Below, piece by piece: positions 51,501 through 62,091 of a DNA stretch of 64,000 nt (position 1 is the first letter of the stretch; every line of letters starts with the position of its first letter). Under the pieces are notes generated by a model. It worked only from the letters and a program-made list of their open reading frames with translations. It had not been told where the DNA came from and did not search any database. The DNA is taken from contig CP085828.1 of assembly GCA_020809705.1 (NCBI GenBank), forward strand, positions 4,898,001-4,962,000, read 5' to 3'. The translations under genes and the position numbers were made by a program. Source of the stretch: Calonectria ilicicola. Lineage: Eukaryota > Ascomycota > Sordariomycetes > Hypocreales > Nectriaceae.

Positions 51501-53770
51501 TTTATTACTTTATATTAATTAAAGTCCTTTTTATAAATATAATAAATAATTATATTTTTTACTTTAAAGAAATATATTATATATTATTTCTATTTTATAT
51601 ATATACAATAATTATAATTATAATAACTTATTTATAAAATATTCTTATATTTTTTATATACTATATTTAATTTAAAGTTATTTTTTTTATATCAAATAAA
51701 TTAAAAATTAAGATTTTTTAATTATTATTTACTTTAAATTAATAAGAAGATCTTATCTTTATTTTATAATAATTCTTTAATTTATTAGATTATTTTTTTT
51801 ATATTAATTATTTATTTTCTTTTCCTATTTTTATTATAGGTGTAGGTATTTTATTAGACTGGAGGTTTATTAATATAGATATTTAATATAGATATTAAGA
51901 TTCTGATTTTCTTAGTTCTTTTTAATTATTTATATAATAAATAAGCTTCTTTTTTCTTAATTAATTATATTTTTTTAATAGTTTTATTAATTTTTTATTA
52001 TAAGGTAAATTTTATTTTTTAAAATTTATAATTTTCTTTTTATTATTTAATAATAAAAGTAAGTTTATATTTAATAATTATAATAAAAGTGGTTTTTCTT
52101 ATAGTATTATTTTTTCCTTCTAATATAAAGATCTATTCTTTCTAGATTTTATTAACAGATTTTTTAATAATATTAAATTACTTTTTTCTTAAATAGATTT
52201 AAATTAATTTCTTATTTTTAAAAAATAATATTTAAAGAATTTATATTTTTTCTTTTTATAATTAAAATATATAATTTTTAATTTATTCTTTTATTAAATT
52301 ATATTTAATTTTATCAATTTTAAATAGATTCTATATATTATACTTTTAATTTATTTAATACTAATATTAATAGATTAGGTTTTATATTTTTAATTCTTTT
52401 ATTATCTTTATTTAAATTATTAATTATTAATTTATATTATATAAACTATATATTTAAAGAATTCTATAAAAGAATCTAAAAATTAATATATTTTATTTTA
52501 AATAGTTTTTTTAAATTATTTATAGAATTTATTAATTATAATTTCTTTTATTTAATTAAATTTTATTATATAATATTAAAAGTTAAAAAGAAAATTATTA
52601 TAAGATCTTTTTTAAAATTTATTTATTTAATTCTTTTAAAATAATTTATTTTTTATTAATTATTTTAAATTAAATTTAAAGTTTTTATTTAAAATTATTA
52701 AAGAAATTAAAAAGTTTTTAAATTATATTATTAATTTTATTTTATAATATAATAATAAAGATTTTAAAATATTTAAATATAATTCTTAATATTTTTCCTT
52801 TTAATTATCTTATAATATATTAAATTTTTAATCTTTTACTTTATTTAAATATTAAAGAATAAAAAAATTAATAATTTTTAATTTATATAAATTATTTATA
52901 TAAAATAATAATATTTTCTTTTTATATAAATAGTTTTTTAAATTTAATTATTTTTTTAAGATCTTTATTATAAATAATAAAATTATTAAATTTTTATAAA
53001 TATTATTAATAATTTTAAATTATATTTATTTATTATTATTTTAAAATATTTATAATATTTTTAAAATTCTAAATATTATTTATTTTATTAAATTTTTATT
53101 ATAAAAATTTGTATTAAATAATAAATTAATTAAATAATTTATTTAATTTTTAATTTTTTTATTTAAGCTTTTAATAATATTTTTTATTTAAATTATTTTC
53201 TTTATTATTAATTTCTTTAAAGATTTTTATTTTAAAATCTTTATTATAATTTATAAATATATTTTTTAAAATTAATTTTAGAATAAATTAATAAAAGTAC
53301 TTAAAATTAAAATAAATATATTAATAATATTATTTAATTAAAAATATAAATAATTAATTAAATAAAAGCTTTTGATATATAATAATCTAATTAATTTCTT
53401 AATTAAGTAAACTAATTAAAGTAAAAAGTTTATTATTAATAAAGTAATTAAGTATATTAATAATAGAATAATAGAAGTATTATATTAAATAATAATTAAT
53501 TATAATTAAAATAATTAAATTATATTAAAAGTTAATTAATATTAACTATAAAAGCAAATTCTAATCTATCTATATACTATTATCTAATAAATACTTATTA
53601 TATTAACTTTATTTAATATATTAATAATTAAAATAATAATTATAAGATAATTACTAATATTATAAATAATTACTTATAAGCACTTCCTTATTAGTTAATA
53701 TGGGGCTATAGGGTAAGTGAGTATTAGTTCTGCCATTGTTGACCGTCTGGGTGTGTTATGGGTCATAACA
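48597..53770 (-). mobile_element. Element D: reverse-strand Ty3/Gypsy chromovirus, cut in its integrase
   Basis: Same family as A, B and C. Reading right to left: 5' LTR 53770-53378, gag about 53000-51700, protease about 51150-50850, reverse transcriptase about 50560-49800, RNase H about 49700-49320, and integrase from about 49000 to 48597 (readable motifs DQFTKVIYYIPYNKTT and AIHRLPTEI). The integrase stops abruptly at 48597, where element C begins, and the missing end is not found elsewhere in the window. The leader at 53077-53081 preserves the empty site of the F insertion. The integrase end near 48600-48800 is less mutated than the rest. Confidence 0.82.
53378..53770 (-). repeat. 5' LTR of element D
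   Basis: 393 bases; outer end GTGTTATGGGTCATAACA at the right, inner end TATAATAATCTAATTAATT at the left. The right 100 bases keep C and G. The next genomic bases are GTAAC; no matching GTAAC duplication was found on the left. Confidence 0.85.
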
Positions 53771-54350
53771 GTAACCGCAGCTACAGTATCACTAACCTCA
53801 TAGTTGGAATATAATAATAAAGGTAATATAGCTGCAATTATCAAGTTACCATTATTATTATTAGATAATAGTAAGGGCAATAAATAAGAGAATAATAACT
53901 TTAACTTTAACTAGGCAGCTTGATTAGCTGATATTGTTTAAGCTAGTCAAATACAGCTGCAAGTGGATGAAGAGGAAATTCATAGTTGCATAATAGCCTC
54001 AACGTCATAGTTAACAGAGTTAAAGGAATTAAAATAACTTCATTGTGTATTTAGGTGTTTAGGTGGTGGGTAAAAATGGGGACTTGATAGTGTAAAGATA
54101 ATAGATTACTTGAAAATGTATTAATTCGCTGTAAAACTCCGGTTGCGGAGGTGGAAGGTTGTCTCGCCACAGTCAGCCACACGGGGGTGCTCGTTAGTCA
54201 AAGGCGGGGTGCTAAATAGGAAGTTCCTAAAAAAGAACAATCACAATCGAAAGCTACACACTCACGGGGACTATTTTGTAAGTTGCCGGCCTGTCTTCTT
54301 CAGGATCTTTGACCCTGACACCCCAGAATACAGCCTTTAATGCGGGCATA
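53771..54350. other. Right flank of the AT-rich block
   Basis: Composition recovers in steps: 53771-54060 is intermediate, with ATTATTATT-rich stretches, and from about 54120 it is normal. A 65-codon open frame at 54143-54340 shows no domain or signal and is probably chance. No gene is supported. Confidence 0.5.
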
Positions 54351-54711
54351 TCAATCAGGATTTAAGGCAACTTCGCCTTGCTCAATTTGATGGTAGTAAG
54401 CTGCAGTGTTATAAATCTCAAAAGTTGTTTCTAGACTTGGAATCTTCGCAACCTTTTCGCGCGGTAAAGTCCCATATACTTCAACATAATCAACCTCTTG
54501 TGCGATGTTTCCAAAATGGTGTTCCTGGTTATTCTATGCATCCTTGAACTCATCATCGACCAGCGAGACCAAGTAAGGGTCGCGTACACCAAGGATCCCG
54601 AGATGCGCGAGCAGTAAGTTCACGACCTCAGCGATAGCCCTGTGCTCCCCGAGCTATATATCGTGGCCACGCTTCCGTTTTGTCGTTATCCTCGGGCTCG
54701 AAAGAGTGCAT
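54351..54711 (-). pseudogene. Remnant of an unidentified gene
   Basis: From an ATG at 54711 the reading starts MHSFEPEDNDKTEAWPRY, then needs a frame change near 54660-54650 to go on as EHRAIAEVVNLLLAHLGILG. It runs through one in-frame TAG (54534-54536) to VEVYGTLPREKVAKIPSLET and a TGA at 54351-54353. Codon use and composition look like real protein, not noise. One frame shift plus one nonsense codon in about 120 residues argue for a pseudogene, though a small intron could remove the first. I do not recognise the family. It is the gene-like sequence nearest to the right edge of the AT-rich block. Confidence 0.5.
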
Positions 54712-55793
54712 TGAACAAATTCACTAACTGTCGCTCTTAGAATGGAAACCTTAAGCGGCTAGGGCTCGATTTTGTTATAGAATTCTGACGTAGCACAAGC
54801 AATTAGCACAATTGGAAACATTTGATTCCGTTATCAATTGTTGCGTCATTTACATTTACAATCTCTTGCTTTATTTTAAAAACAAAAAAAATAAAGGCTG
54901 GTGGGCCCTCAAATTTGTACTGGGAAAACGGAGAAATATTCGTACTTCTCTTGCCACAGTTTGTGCAAATGTTATCCCCTAATTAAACAATCTTCGCACA
55001 CTCATACTGACAGTATTCCTATATAATGCCATAAAGTGAGCAAGTATCAGGTTTGATTCACAATAGAATACTTCGAGCATATACTAAAGCTACTTCCAGT
55101 CAATAATAAAAATGGGAAATGTCCGCCTGGGAGGATTTTAAAAAGAAGGACAAAATATTACTGACCTGGGTCTTCTCAATTCAAAGATTTCACCTCATCG
55201 CTGCCTAAATTCTTCGTACGAGAAATGCACGAAGTCATAACCCATGTTTTCGGGCTTCGTATTATTGTGCTTTAATCAAGCCACGGTCTCAGCACATTCC
55301 AGCTTATTCCAAGATAATATGATGACTAACTCTTGGCACAAAGGATCTTGTATTTGGAGGCATTGAATCAGCATCCAGCTTCCTCAAACGTACAAGCATC
55401 GCTTACTATTCGGGAACCATTCTCACGGAAATCGTTTTCGGATAGGTTTCTAGACGACGCAAACATAGTTATCGGACTCACCACCTGCGGTTTACGGCCT
55501 AGCCTGGGGCTGAAGAGGAGGCACAGTTGCATGTGCCACCACTTCGCCAAAAGTACCATGCCTCCGACCGACATCCGACCGTTGGCGGGGATCTTGGCAT
55601 GTTGTGGAAGGCACTTTTTATCGGACTGTCGCTTGGAAACAAGACACGCGATAAACGAACCGTGCATGAATCTGACATTATGAATAGATCCATTGATATA
55701 AAATGGGACGAACAACCATGGCCGTCGTAATCTGACAACAACATTCACAACAAATCTTCAAATACTTGCAAAAAAGCCAAAGCACAAGCAACC
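54712..55793. other. Intergenic region and promoter of the secreted peptide gene
   Basis: No gene I can support. Overlapping open frames on both strands at 55330-55750 show no domain. A TATAAAA box is at 55697-55703, about 95 bases before the secreted-peptide ATG, followed by an A/C-rich leader. Confidence 0.5.
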
Positions 55794-56042
55794 ATGAAGT
55801 TTTCTCTTATCGCACTCACTGCCTTTGTTGCCTTTGCCGCAGCCGCCCCCAATGGTGATCTCGTTCCCAGGCAGTGCACTTGCCACAAATACGGCGACGA
55901 ATGGGTTTGCGGTGGAAGACTTTGCCCCAAGGATTTTATCCCTGAGTCGCAAATGAAGAAGCGGGGAGACCTCGAAGAGAGAGGATGCTCTTGCTATAAG
56001 CTCGGGGATGAGTGGATCTGCAGAGGCACCACCTGCCCTTGA
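55794..56042 (+). CDS. Small secreted cysteine-rich protein with a duplicated unit
   Basis: 82-residue protein with a clear signal peptide (MKFSLIALTAFVAFAAAA, cleavage near residue 18). The mature part is two aligned copies of one unit, starting at G21 and G58: GDLxxRxCxCxKxGDEWxCxGxxCP. Each copy has four cysteines with identical spacing CX1CX8CX4C (C28, C30, C39, C44; C65, C67, C76, C81). Between them is a KKR (55-57), a possible Kex2 site; each unit begins with an arginine just before its cysteine block (R26, R63). Such proteins are usually secreted to the cell surface or into a host; an effector, antimicrobial or repeat-peptide precursor are all possible. No known family recognised. ATG context is AACCATG and a TATA box lies about 95 bases upstream. 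It is the first intact gene on the right side of the AT-rich block. Confidence 0.82.
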   Translation: MKFSLIALTAFVAFAAAAPNGDLVPRQCTCHKYGDEWVCGGRLCPKDFIPESQMKKRGDLEERGCSCYKLGDEWICRGTTCP

Positions 56043-56077
56043 AGTGCCATATCAGGAGAGACCCCAAATGAAGTTAG

Positions 56078-56130
56078 GTACGTTATCCAAGAGATCTTCA
56101 AATTATATTTGATACTTATTTTCATTTTAG
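56078..56130 (+). other. Possible 3'-UTR intron of the secreted peptide gene
   Basis: GTACGT at 56078 and a pyrimidine-rich TTCATTTTAG ending at 56130 would delimit a 53-nt intron beginning 35 bases after the stop codon. No coding consequence; only transcript data could tell. Confidence 0.35.
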
Positions 56131-58154
56131 GATTTTTGTTTCTTGAACGAGAGAGTGTGTTGGAATACTGGACAATGAATTCATATGCAAATCGACCAAG
56201 AAACAGATTTCTCTATTTTTATTTCCTCGTCTCAAATCTAAACTCTTGTGATAGCATTCTCTGTTAAACTTTCGGAAAATTCTAGTTATTCCTCTTCTAG
56301 CTTTGATGGGGAAAATGGCAGAAGAGAGAACATTGGAAGTTTTATCGTCATTTCCTTATCAATGAGTGCCATGGTGAAAGTAATGTGATTTATCGCAAAG
56401 AGAAATCACCCGTGTTTTGAGCTATGAGACCTTAATGAGCTGAAATATTCCCATCCACTTCGCATATTATTGACTGGGTTACCTTTTTATCCCTGGTTTA
56501 ACTTGCCGATGGCACTATAGGGTGTCATGCTTCGTTGATCCCCTACAAAACGACCAACCCACGATTCACCATGCATCTACAATTCATGAACGCGAAGCGG
56601 GCTATCCGTAGAGCTATATCCGATATCGGCTTAGTTCCATCTAGAATGGAACCCAGGGGATAACCTAAGTACAGATCGGTCCCATTTGATGTGGAGGGTT
56701 GGTTGAATGAAAACTCAGTATGATATTTGGCATTTAAAAAGGATTTCGAAGGTAGGTCATTCAGTGGACAACTACAATGTAGCCCTTGGAATATTGTCTG
56801 CTCTCTACTTTCCTACTATTTCTTGGCTATCCAGTCAGCAAATATGTGTCGACGATTTCATCCTCGTATGCATCGCAAGTTTGCACTAGATATACCACGC
56901 CTCGATTTTGATTTGCCACAAAATGGAACAATAGACAGAAAATATCGTAGGTGGTATCGTGAGCTCGTGGAACTAGAGACAAACGGTTCTTTGTAATGGA
57001 TATGGGGATTAACGTAGTTTAGAGATGACCGCTAAGTGTCAGGTAAGGGCGGTACAACTAAGCGTGCCGCTGGAGGGTGGCAGACCTCCAGGGCCATGGC
57101 TGTCCTGAAGTAAGGCCTTTTAGGGTTAGTTTGGTCGCGCTCGGAGGATACGGGGTTGCAACGGACGTGGAACAAAGTCAATTCCAGATTTCAATCAACA
57201 CAGCACGTCTTTTTTAAGTGAAATCCCTGCTTAAGCAGGAGAAAGGGGTTGTGACAGGGTTGGATAGCGTATTTGGCATAGCGGCGATCTGATGCTATGC
57301 ATCGACGGAGACTTACGAAGTGTCGGGGAGACTTTCCTGTGAGGATCAAGCACACGGATGGGTGTCCGAGAAGATCCACGGAAGATCAGCCACATAAAAT
57401 GATTGGGAAAACACTCCAACACTAACGGCATCTGGACCAATTGAAGTCAGTGCATCGTATTGCGAAATAGGCTCAGGGGTACCATCCACGTTCAACATTC
57501 AGCACGGACGGGGCGGCTTAGCTAGCGTGCGGTAGAGCCAACATGGAAAAACTGGGGGCGGAGAAGGTATGGAAAGACGAAATAAAAATTAGCGAAGAGG
57601 ACCCTTATTGTACTGATTCATTATGGACCCGCCCCCAGCTTTTCAAGCGCGGCTTGGCACGGAAGACTCCGACGGCGGGCATGAAGAGATTGGGGAAGGG
57701 GGTAGAGATGCATGTATGAAAACACTACTCTCTCAAAATATTGCGTCTTCCAAAGGTGATGTCCGGCGAGAGGGAAAATTCTAGTTAGCTAGATACTTAT
57801 GAGCTTGATGTTGATCAACGAGCTTCGACCTCCGGAGCGGCTTGGACAGAATATGTTTCCGGCCACCATGCCGGACCAACACCTTGCAGACAACATCCTT
57901 GTTGGTGGCGCTATGGGTCAAGTTCCGCGATGCAGCCACTGCCTCGAAATGACTCGCCTCGTCAGAAGACCTCATATAATTGGAGGGTGGTCAATGGGAC
58001 TGACTCCCCGCGTATGATAGCTTTTTACAGATTGGTTTGAAAAGACTCCACGCACATCGGCTACGTATGTCGTTTGGGTTATCCCCTGTTGTTTTTCCTT
58101 TTCATTTTTTGTTCCCGTCAGAAGGTTTGTCAATTGGGGACGGCAACGACCAAG
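56131..58154. other. Intergenic region
   Basis: About 2 kb in which I see no gene. Several overlapping open frames of 60-90 codons on both strands lack domains, signal peptides or consistent splice sites. A short inverted repeat (TGGAGG...CCTCCA, about 57070-57090) is present. The last 130 bases are a pyrimidine-rich leader before the SAT4-family gene. Confidence 0.45.
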
Positions 58155-59569
58155 ATGGTTACCAGCACAGGCGCCATTGTAAGTATTTCATTTGTGCCGT
58201 TTGCTATATTCGGACACGAGGTGTGCTAATACACTTTTCAGGCGGGCGAATGGGTCATGTTATCTGTGGCTCTGCTCTTAGTGGCAGCTCGCATCTATGT
58301 CCGGCTATACATTAACCGCGACAGGATTCATTGGTCAGACATTTGGCTTATTATGGCAACTCTTTGTGCGATTGGCCTTCTCATCAGTGACACTTGGGCA
58401 TACAAAGCCGGCGCCATGTACGAATTTGAACACCCTAGTGTTGATATATTGAAGGTATGTCATGCTCAATCTGCGTTTGGACTAGAGGTTGAAGATGTTT
58501 GTTAATGCTAGCTGTCGTATCAATACAGGTTCGGTTCGCTGTCAATTACCTTTTCGATACAGGAATGTATTTCCCAAAGTTTAGTATCATCGCCTTCTAC
58601 TATGCCCTGGTTCCGCACACAAGACCGAGAATGAGAAAGGTCCTATACTTTATCACTGCTTTTACTGTTGCAAGCTGCTTGGTCACGTTTTTCGATGTCA
58701 CATTCTGGTGCGGGACAAAAGTATCGTCAAATTGGTATGTATTTCCGTATTCTAAGAAGCGAATATGTCTGCTCACATTCAGATTGAAGGTCGACCGAGC
58801 CTAACGCTTGCAACGCTTACAATTCTCCGATAATGATGCAAATCCACTGGCCGCTCAATTTTATTACAGAGGTTATGAGTACGTCCAAGTAATACAGATA
58901 GATTACTGGAAGTATTCCTATTGATTCACAGTTAATAGACGTTGTTTACCCTTTCCCGCTCGTGCGAGATATCAAGCTTCCTAGGCGCCGAGAAAAGATT
59001 GGTCTTGGATTTATTCTCGGCCTAGGGGTTTTTACTATTTGCGTCAGTATTGGCCGTTTTAACAATATGATGTCGAAAGGAAATGGCACCTTCTCCAACT
59101 GTAGGTCACTTGCGCTTCATCTGTATTTATCAGATCACAGTATGGCTGACGCTTTCACATAAACTGAACAGATCTCTGGGCTACGGCAGAAATGTGTGTT
59201 TCTATAATTGTTGTTGCCCTGACTGCCTTGAGACCATTATTGAAGAAGATCGCTATTGGCTATAAAAACTATAGAAGTGGGTATAACGGAACCTCTGATG
59301 ACGCTAGATCGAAGACAGGTCGATCAAGAGCGACCCCAAATCAGAGTCAGATTTCTGGGGCGTATTGGCGTGGCGTGACTGGAACTAAAAGCAGAGATGG
59401 AGCTGAGGATGGAACTGGCAGTGAGGTGGAATTGAATGACATCAAATCGGGAGGCGTTTTGAAAACAGAAGAAATAAGGATTTCGTCGGAAACGTACTTC
59501 CCAGAAGAAGCAGGAAACTATCCATCACGGCCTGAAAGGGCTTTTGGAATAGAAACACGTATTGCATGA
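58155..59569 (+). CDS. SAT4-family (rhodopsin-like) integral membrane protein
   Basis: Fungal seven-helix membrane protein of the SAT4/rhodopsin-domain family, often annotated Pth11-like; no specific ligand or function can be given. Exons 58155-58178, 58242-58454, 58529-58734, 58790-58878, 58939-59100 and 59172-59569 join in frame to 363 residues. The tiny first exon encodes only MVTSTGAI. Signatures are the ARIYVRLYINRDRIHWSD stretch, the loop SSNWSTEPNACNAYNSP, LNFITEVM followed by PFPLVRDIKLPRRREKIG, and YLWATAEM before the last helix. After the last helix comes a cytoplasmic tail of about 100 polar residues rich in S, T, E and G (SKTGRSRATPNQSQISG). No N-terminal CFEM domain is present, unlike true Pth11. 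Splice choice at intron 3 (acceptor GAAG, 58789) and intron 4 (acceptor ATAG, 58938) was made because it restores the family sequence; earlier AGs give a stop or wrong frame. Confidence 0.87.
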
Positions 59570-60181
59570 GGGGTGATTAGTATTGGAAACGGATATGAGT
59601 TAATGCATAATAGTGTCAACAACAGATGATACATCTGGGTAACATCCATATTATGTTTGTTGTGTTCTCTTCATCACTATTTATTAGATCATGCTATCAT
59701 CATGTGGCGCGTATTGATTGGATGCTAGCCTGCAGCAACGAGGCATATTTTGGAATATGTGTGCTGTCTTGGCAAGGCGTCCACGTCCACGCTTACTGTC
59801 AGCAGCGGGGTATGGCAGCTTTAGAGGTATATCTTCCATGAGCTTCCAGCGAATGCTACATAGAACTCTTTGTTTTTTTTGCCACCACCCGCGTCAGAAT
59901 TAGTGAAACCCATCCATGGCGTGGCGCCCATCTTTTCTGTTGTTGCTCTGGTGCCACTACAGCCACCAACCAACCATAGGCCGCGGCCGTCTTAATCGCG
60001 CTGAGGCAATCAATGCGAGGCAACCAATAACAGCATCTGCACTTCCACAATTTTAGGCAACCATCGGGCATTCTTGGCAAGAAGCGGGGGTCATAAATAG
60101 CTCATCCATTCCCATTCCCTGGTCTACCTTCCGTTTCTGTTAATACTATATCCTCAGCTTTGTCAAATCAAAAATACAAAC
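59570..60181. promoter_or_regulatory. Intergenic region with NYN/CCCH gene promoter
   Basis: No gene supported. A TATA-like CATAAATAG is at 60092-60100, about 85 bases upstream of the next ATG, followed by a C/T-rich initiator region. The poly-T run at 59872-59880 is unremarkable. Confidence 0.5.
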
Positions 60182-61531
60182 ATGTATAGTGATACTGCTA
60201 CTACCTTCGCCTCCAATATCGAGGGGAATCTCTACATATACATAGACAATTCAAATCTATGGATTCAAGGCCAAAAGACATATGCTCAAACACATAAGCA
60301 GACAGTGTCCAGAGATCCCACCTGGCGGTTTGACGTCGGCCGGCTGAAGTCCATTCTAATGGACAACTCTATTCTGCGAGCTGAGAAAGAAACCACCAAT
60401 GTCGCAGTTAATCTATACGGATCGACTCCCTCGCCTGTCGACACCGTATGGCAAGTCATCGAATCCCACAAGGTCAATGTGAGCACTTTTGCACGAAGCT
60501 TCTGGACCGGTCGCGAGAAGAAGGTCGATACAAGTATCATTGCGGACTCCGTCGACCAAGCGGCCGAATCCTTTTTCCACGGAAATATAAGCGAGTTCAT
60601 GTTCGTCTCAGGCGATGTAGATCTGAACGCGGCCGTTTTAAAGATTGCGAAAAAAGGGTTTCTTGTTCACGTTTGGGCTTGGAAGAATTGTCTATCTACC
60701 GAATACCTAATGCAAGAACAAGAACAAGGTGTCCAGGTCCATTTCCTTGATGACCATCTCGATGACGTTGGCTTCCGCGAGTCTACATTCCGCGTCGATC
60801 GATCCTCGATCAACCCAAATAGCATTGTCATTCTTGACCCACTGCCTAAAGCTACAGAGATCAACAAAGTCATTTCTAGTTTAAAGATTCCTCTTTATCG
60901 ATACGAGCAAGAATCCGCTCGTCCTGGCGGGACAGGATCTGACCTGATCATTATTCCAGCCAGTCCGAATAGAATGAATCAAAATGAATTAGATTCTTTG
61001 TTCCAGAATGTCAAGATGGAGCTAGAGAAGCATGGTCTATGCGTTATGACTTATTTTGAGTACTCTCATAATAGTTTTAAACACTGTGAAAAGAACGTGG
61101 CTGCCCCAAATCGATTCCAAAAGCTGGTAGAACCACGAGTGGATGAGATGAGCCACAGCAGCAGCGAGAATGAAGACGATGTGCTGTATAATGTCCAGGA
61201 CAAATTCGTTGAGATAAACCGATATGCCAAACAATATAACAACCGTTTGAAGAAGGATCAGGAAAAGGAACGTCTGCGATGCAAATGGAGAAAGTATTGC
61301 CCTAGCGGTATTAATTGCAAATTTGGCCACACTGATGAGGAGAAGAAGCACTTTACGGCATTTGGTTCTAAAAAAGCACGAAAATATAAGCTTTGCAGAA
61401 ACAAAAATTGCTTTCAAGGCCGCCAATGCAGCTTTGCCCATGGTGAAAAGGAGCTGCTCTGTCCAACATGTGGCATCACAGGGGCGGGACATGAAATGCA
61501 AAATTGCCCAAATCGAAGCTCCTGGCAATAG
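60182..61531 (+). CDS. NYN-domain putative ribonuclease with two CCCH zinc fingers and a zinc knuckle
   Basis: Intronless 449-residue protein. N-terminal half (about 15-200) fits the NYN/PIN-like nuclease fold: YIYIDNSNLW (D22, N25), the KKVDTSIIAD acidic site (D116) and FMFVSGDVDLNAAV (D145, D147), followed by KKGFLVHVWAWKN. These acids are the metal-binding set expected of an active enzyme. C-terminal half: a basic coiled-coil-like segment, then CCCH finger 1 (C367, C373, C379, H383; CX5CX5CX3H), finger 2 (C405, C410, C416, H420; CX4CX5CX3H) and a zinc-knuckle-like CX2CX6HX4C (C427, C430, H437, C442). The combination suggests an RNA-binding endoribonuclease, in architecture akin to MARF1/Regnase-type proteins; no particular target is shown. 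Assignment rests on motifs, not on a search. Between the parts is an acidic serine-rich linker (SHSSSENEDD). No nuclear or secretion signal is obvious. Confidence 0.8.
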   Translation: MYSDTATTFASNIEGNLYIYIDNSNLWIQGQKTYAQTHKQTVSRDPTWRFDVGRLKSILMDNSILRAEKETTNVAVNLYGSTPSPVDTVWQVIESHKVNVSTFARSFWTGREKKVDTSIIADSVDQAAESFFHGNISEFMFVSGDVDLNAAVLKIAKKGFLVHVWAWKNCLSTEYLMQEQEQGVQVHFLDDHLDDVGFRESTFRVDRSSINPNSIVILDPLPKATEINKVISSLKIPLYRYEQESARPGGTGSDLIIIPASPNRMNQNELDSLFQNVKMELEKHGLCVMTYFEYSHNSFKHCEKNVAAPNRFQKLVEPRVDEMSHSSSENEDDVLYNVQDKFVEINRYAKQYNNRLKKDQEKERLRCKWRKYCPSGINCKFGHTDEEKKHFTAFGSKKARKYKLCRNKNCFQGRQCSFAHGEKELLCPTCGITGAGHEMQNCPNRSSWQ

Positions 61532-62091
61532 TTAGATTTGATGGGGAACCCGTCGTAATTTTTATTTTCGCAGACTCGGTACTTAAATTGGCCCCGTACC
61601 TCTGCGTGATGTAATCTATACGGACTTTGGGTTCGCCTGTGTTTAGTTCACTCGTAACAGTTGCAATTCTTGGATTCACATCAGTTACTATTCGAAATTG
61701 AACTCCTGATTATGTCATGTTTTACTTGATGTCATTCTATTATCGTCGTGTTGTGAATATGCCGAAATGATGATGTGATCATGTATGTTAGCCTCATGTT
61801 GCCCTCCATCTACAATGCATTATTTGCAATATAAAACACTATAAATTCAAAGTAGGATTTAATTTCATAACCTCTTTGCGTAAAAATATTTATATGAATC
61901 GGGACATCTGTCACTCGTGCCATCAAACTCAGTTGTTAGGGCCACGGAGTTAGGCGTTAAGATCCGAAAGCTTAAGTTACAATATCACGTTAAAAGAACA
62001 ACAGATTGGCCCAGTCTATATTCTAACTGAAGGAACTTTTCATCCTATTACTTTGAATTCAATTGAAACTTCCCTCATCATCTACTTCGAA
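61532..62091. other. Intergenic region
   Basis: Contains the 3' UTR of the NYN gene and the promoter of the hydrolase. Repeated ATGATG/TGTTATG motifs near 61710-61800 look like ordinary 3' flank. No gene. Confidence 0.5.

Larger units (their letters stand above)
13500..53770. repeat. 40-kb AT-rich, RIP-mutated retrotransposon block
   Basis: Almost pure A/T sequence for about 40 kb, rich in TA steps and nearly free of CG. It has no long open frames; those that exist are short decayed pieces of retrotransposon genes. Conceptual translation recovers gag, protease, reverse transcriptase, RNase H and integrase of Ty3/Gypsy elements with glutamine and tryptophan codons turned into stops (CAA/CAG to TAA/TAG, TGG to TAG/TAA), the signature of C-to-T change on both strands. 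Less mutated copies of the same repeats confirm the direction of change. This is repeat-induced point mutation, and such blocks are normally H3K9-methylated heterochromatin. Its parts are listed separately. Confidence 0.93.

Noticed and set aside
13500..53770. Mitochondrial DNA insertion as the cause of the AT richness
   Set aside because: Translations give Ty3/Gypsy pol domains with transition-type stops and LTR structure, not mitochondrial genes or rRNA.
53695..53880. 61-codon open frame on the minus strand
   Set aside because: Straddles the outer end of the element D LTR and flank; chance frame in preserved LTR sequence.
55330..55750. Overlapping frames of 116 and 126 codons upstream of the secreted peptide gene
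   Set aside because: They are antisense shadows of each other without motifs, and the TATA box of the next gene lies inside.
57510..57600. tRNA-like stretch (GCGGCTTAGCTAGCGTGCGG)
   Set aside because: Resembles a D-arm only; no T-loop GGTTCGANTCC and no acceptor pairing found.
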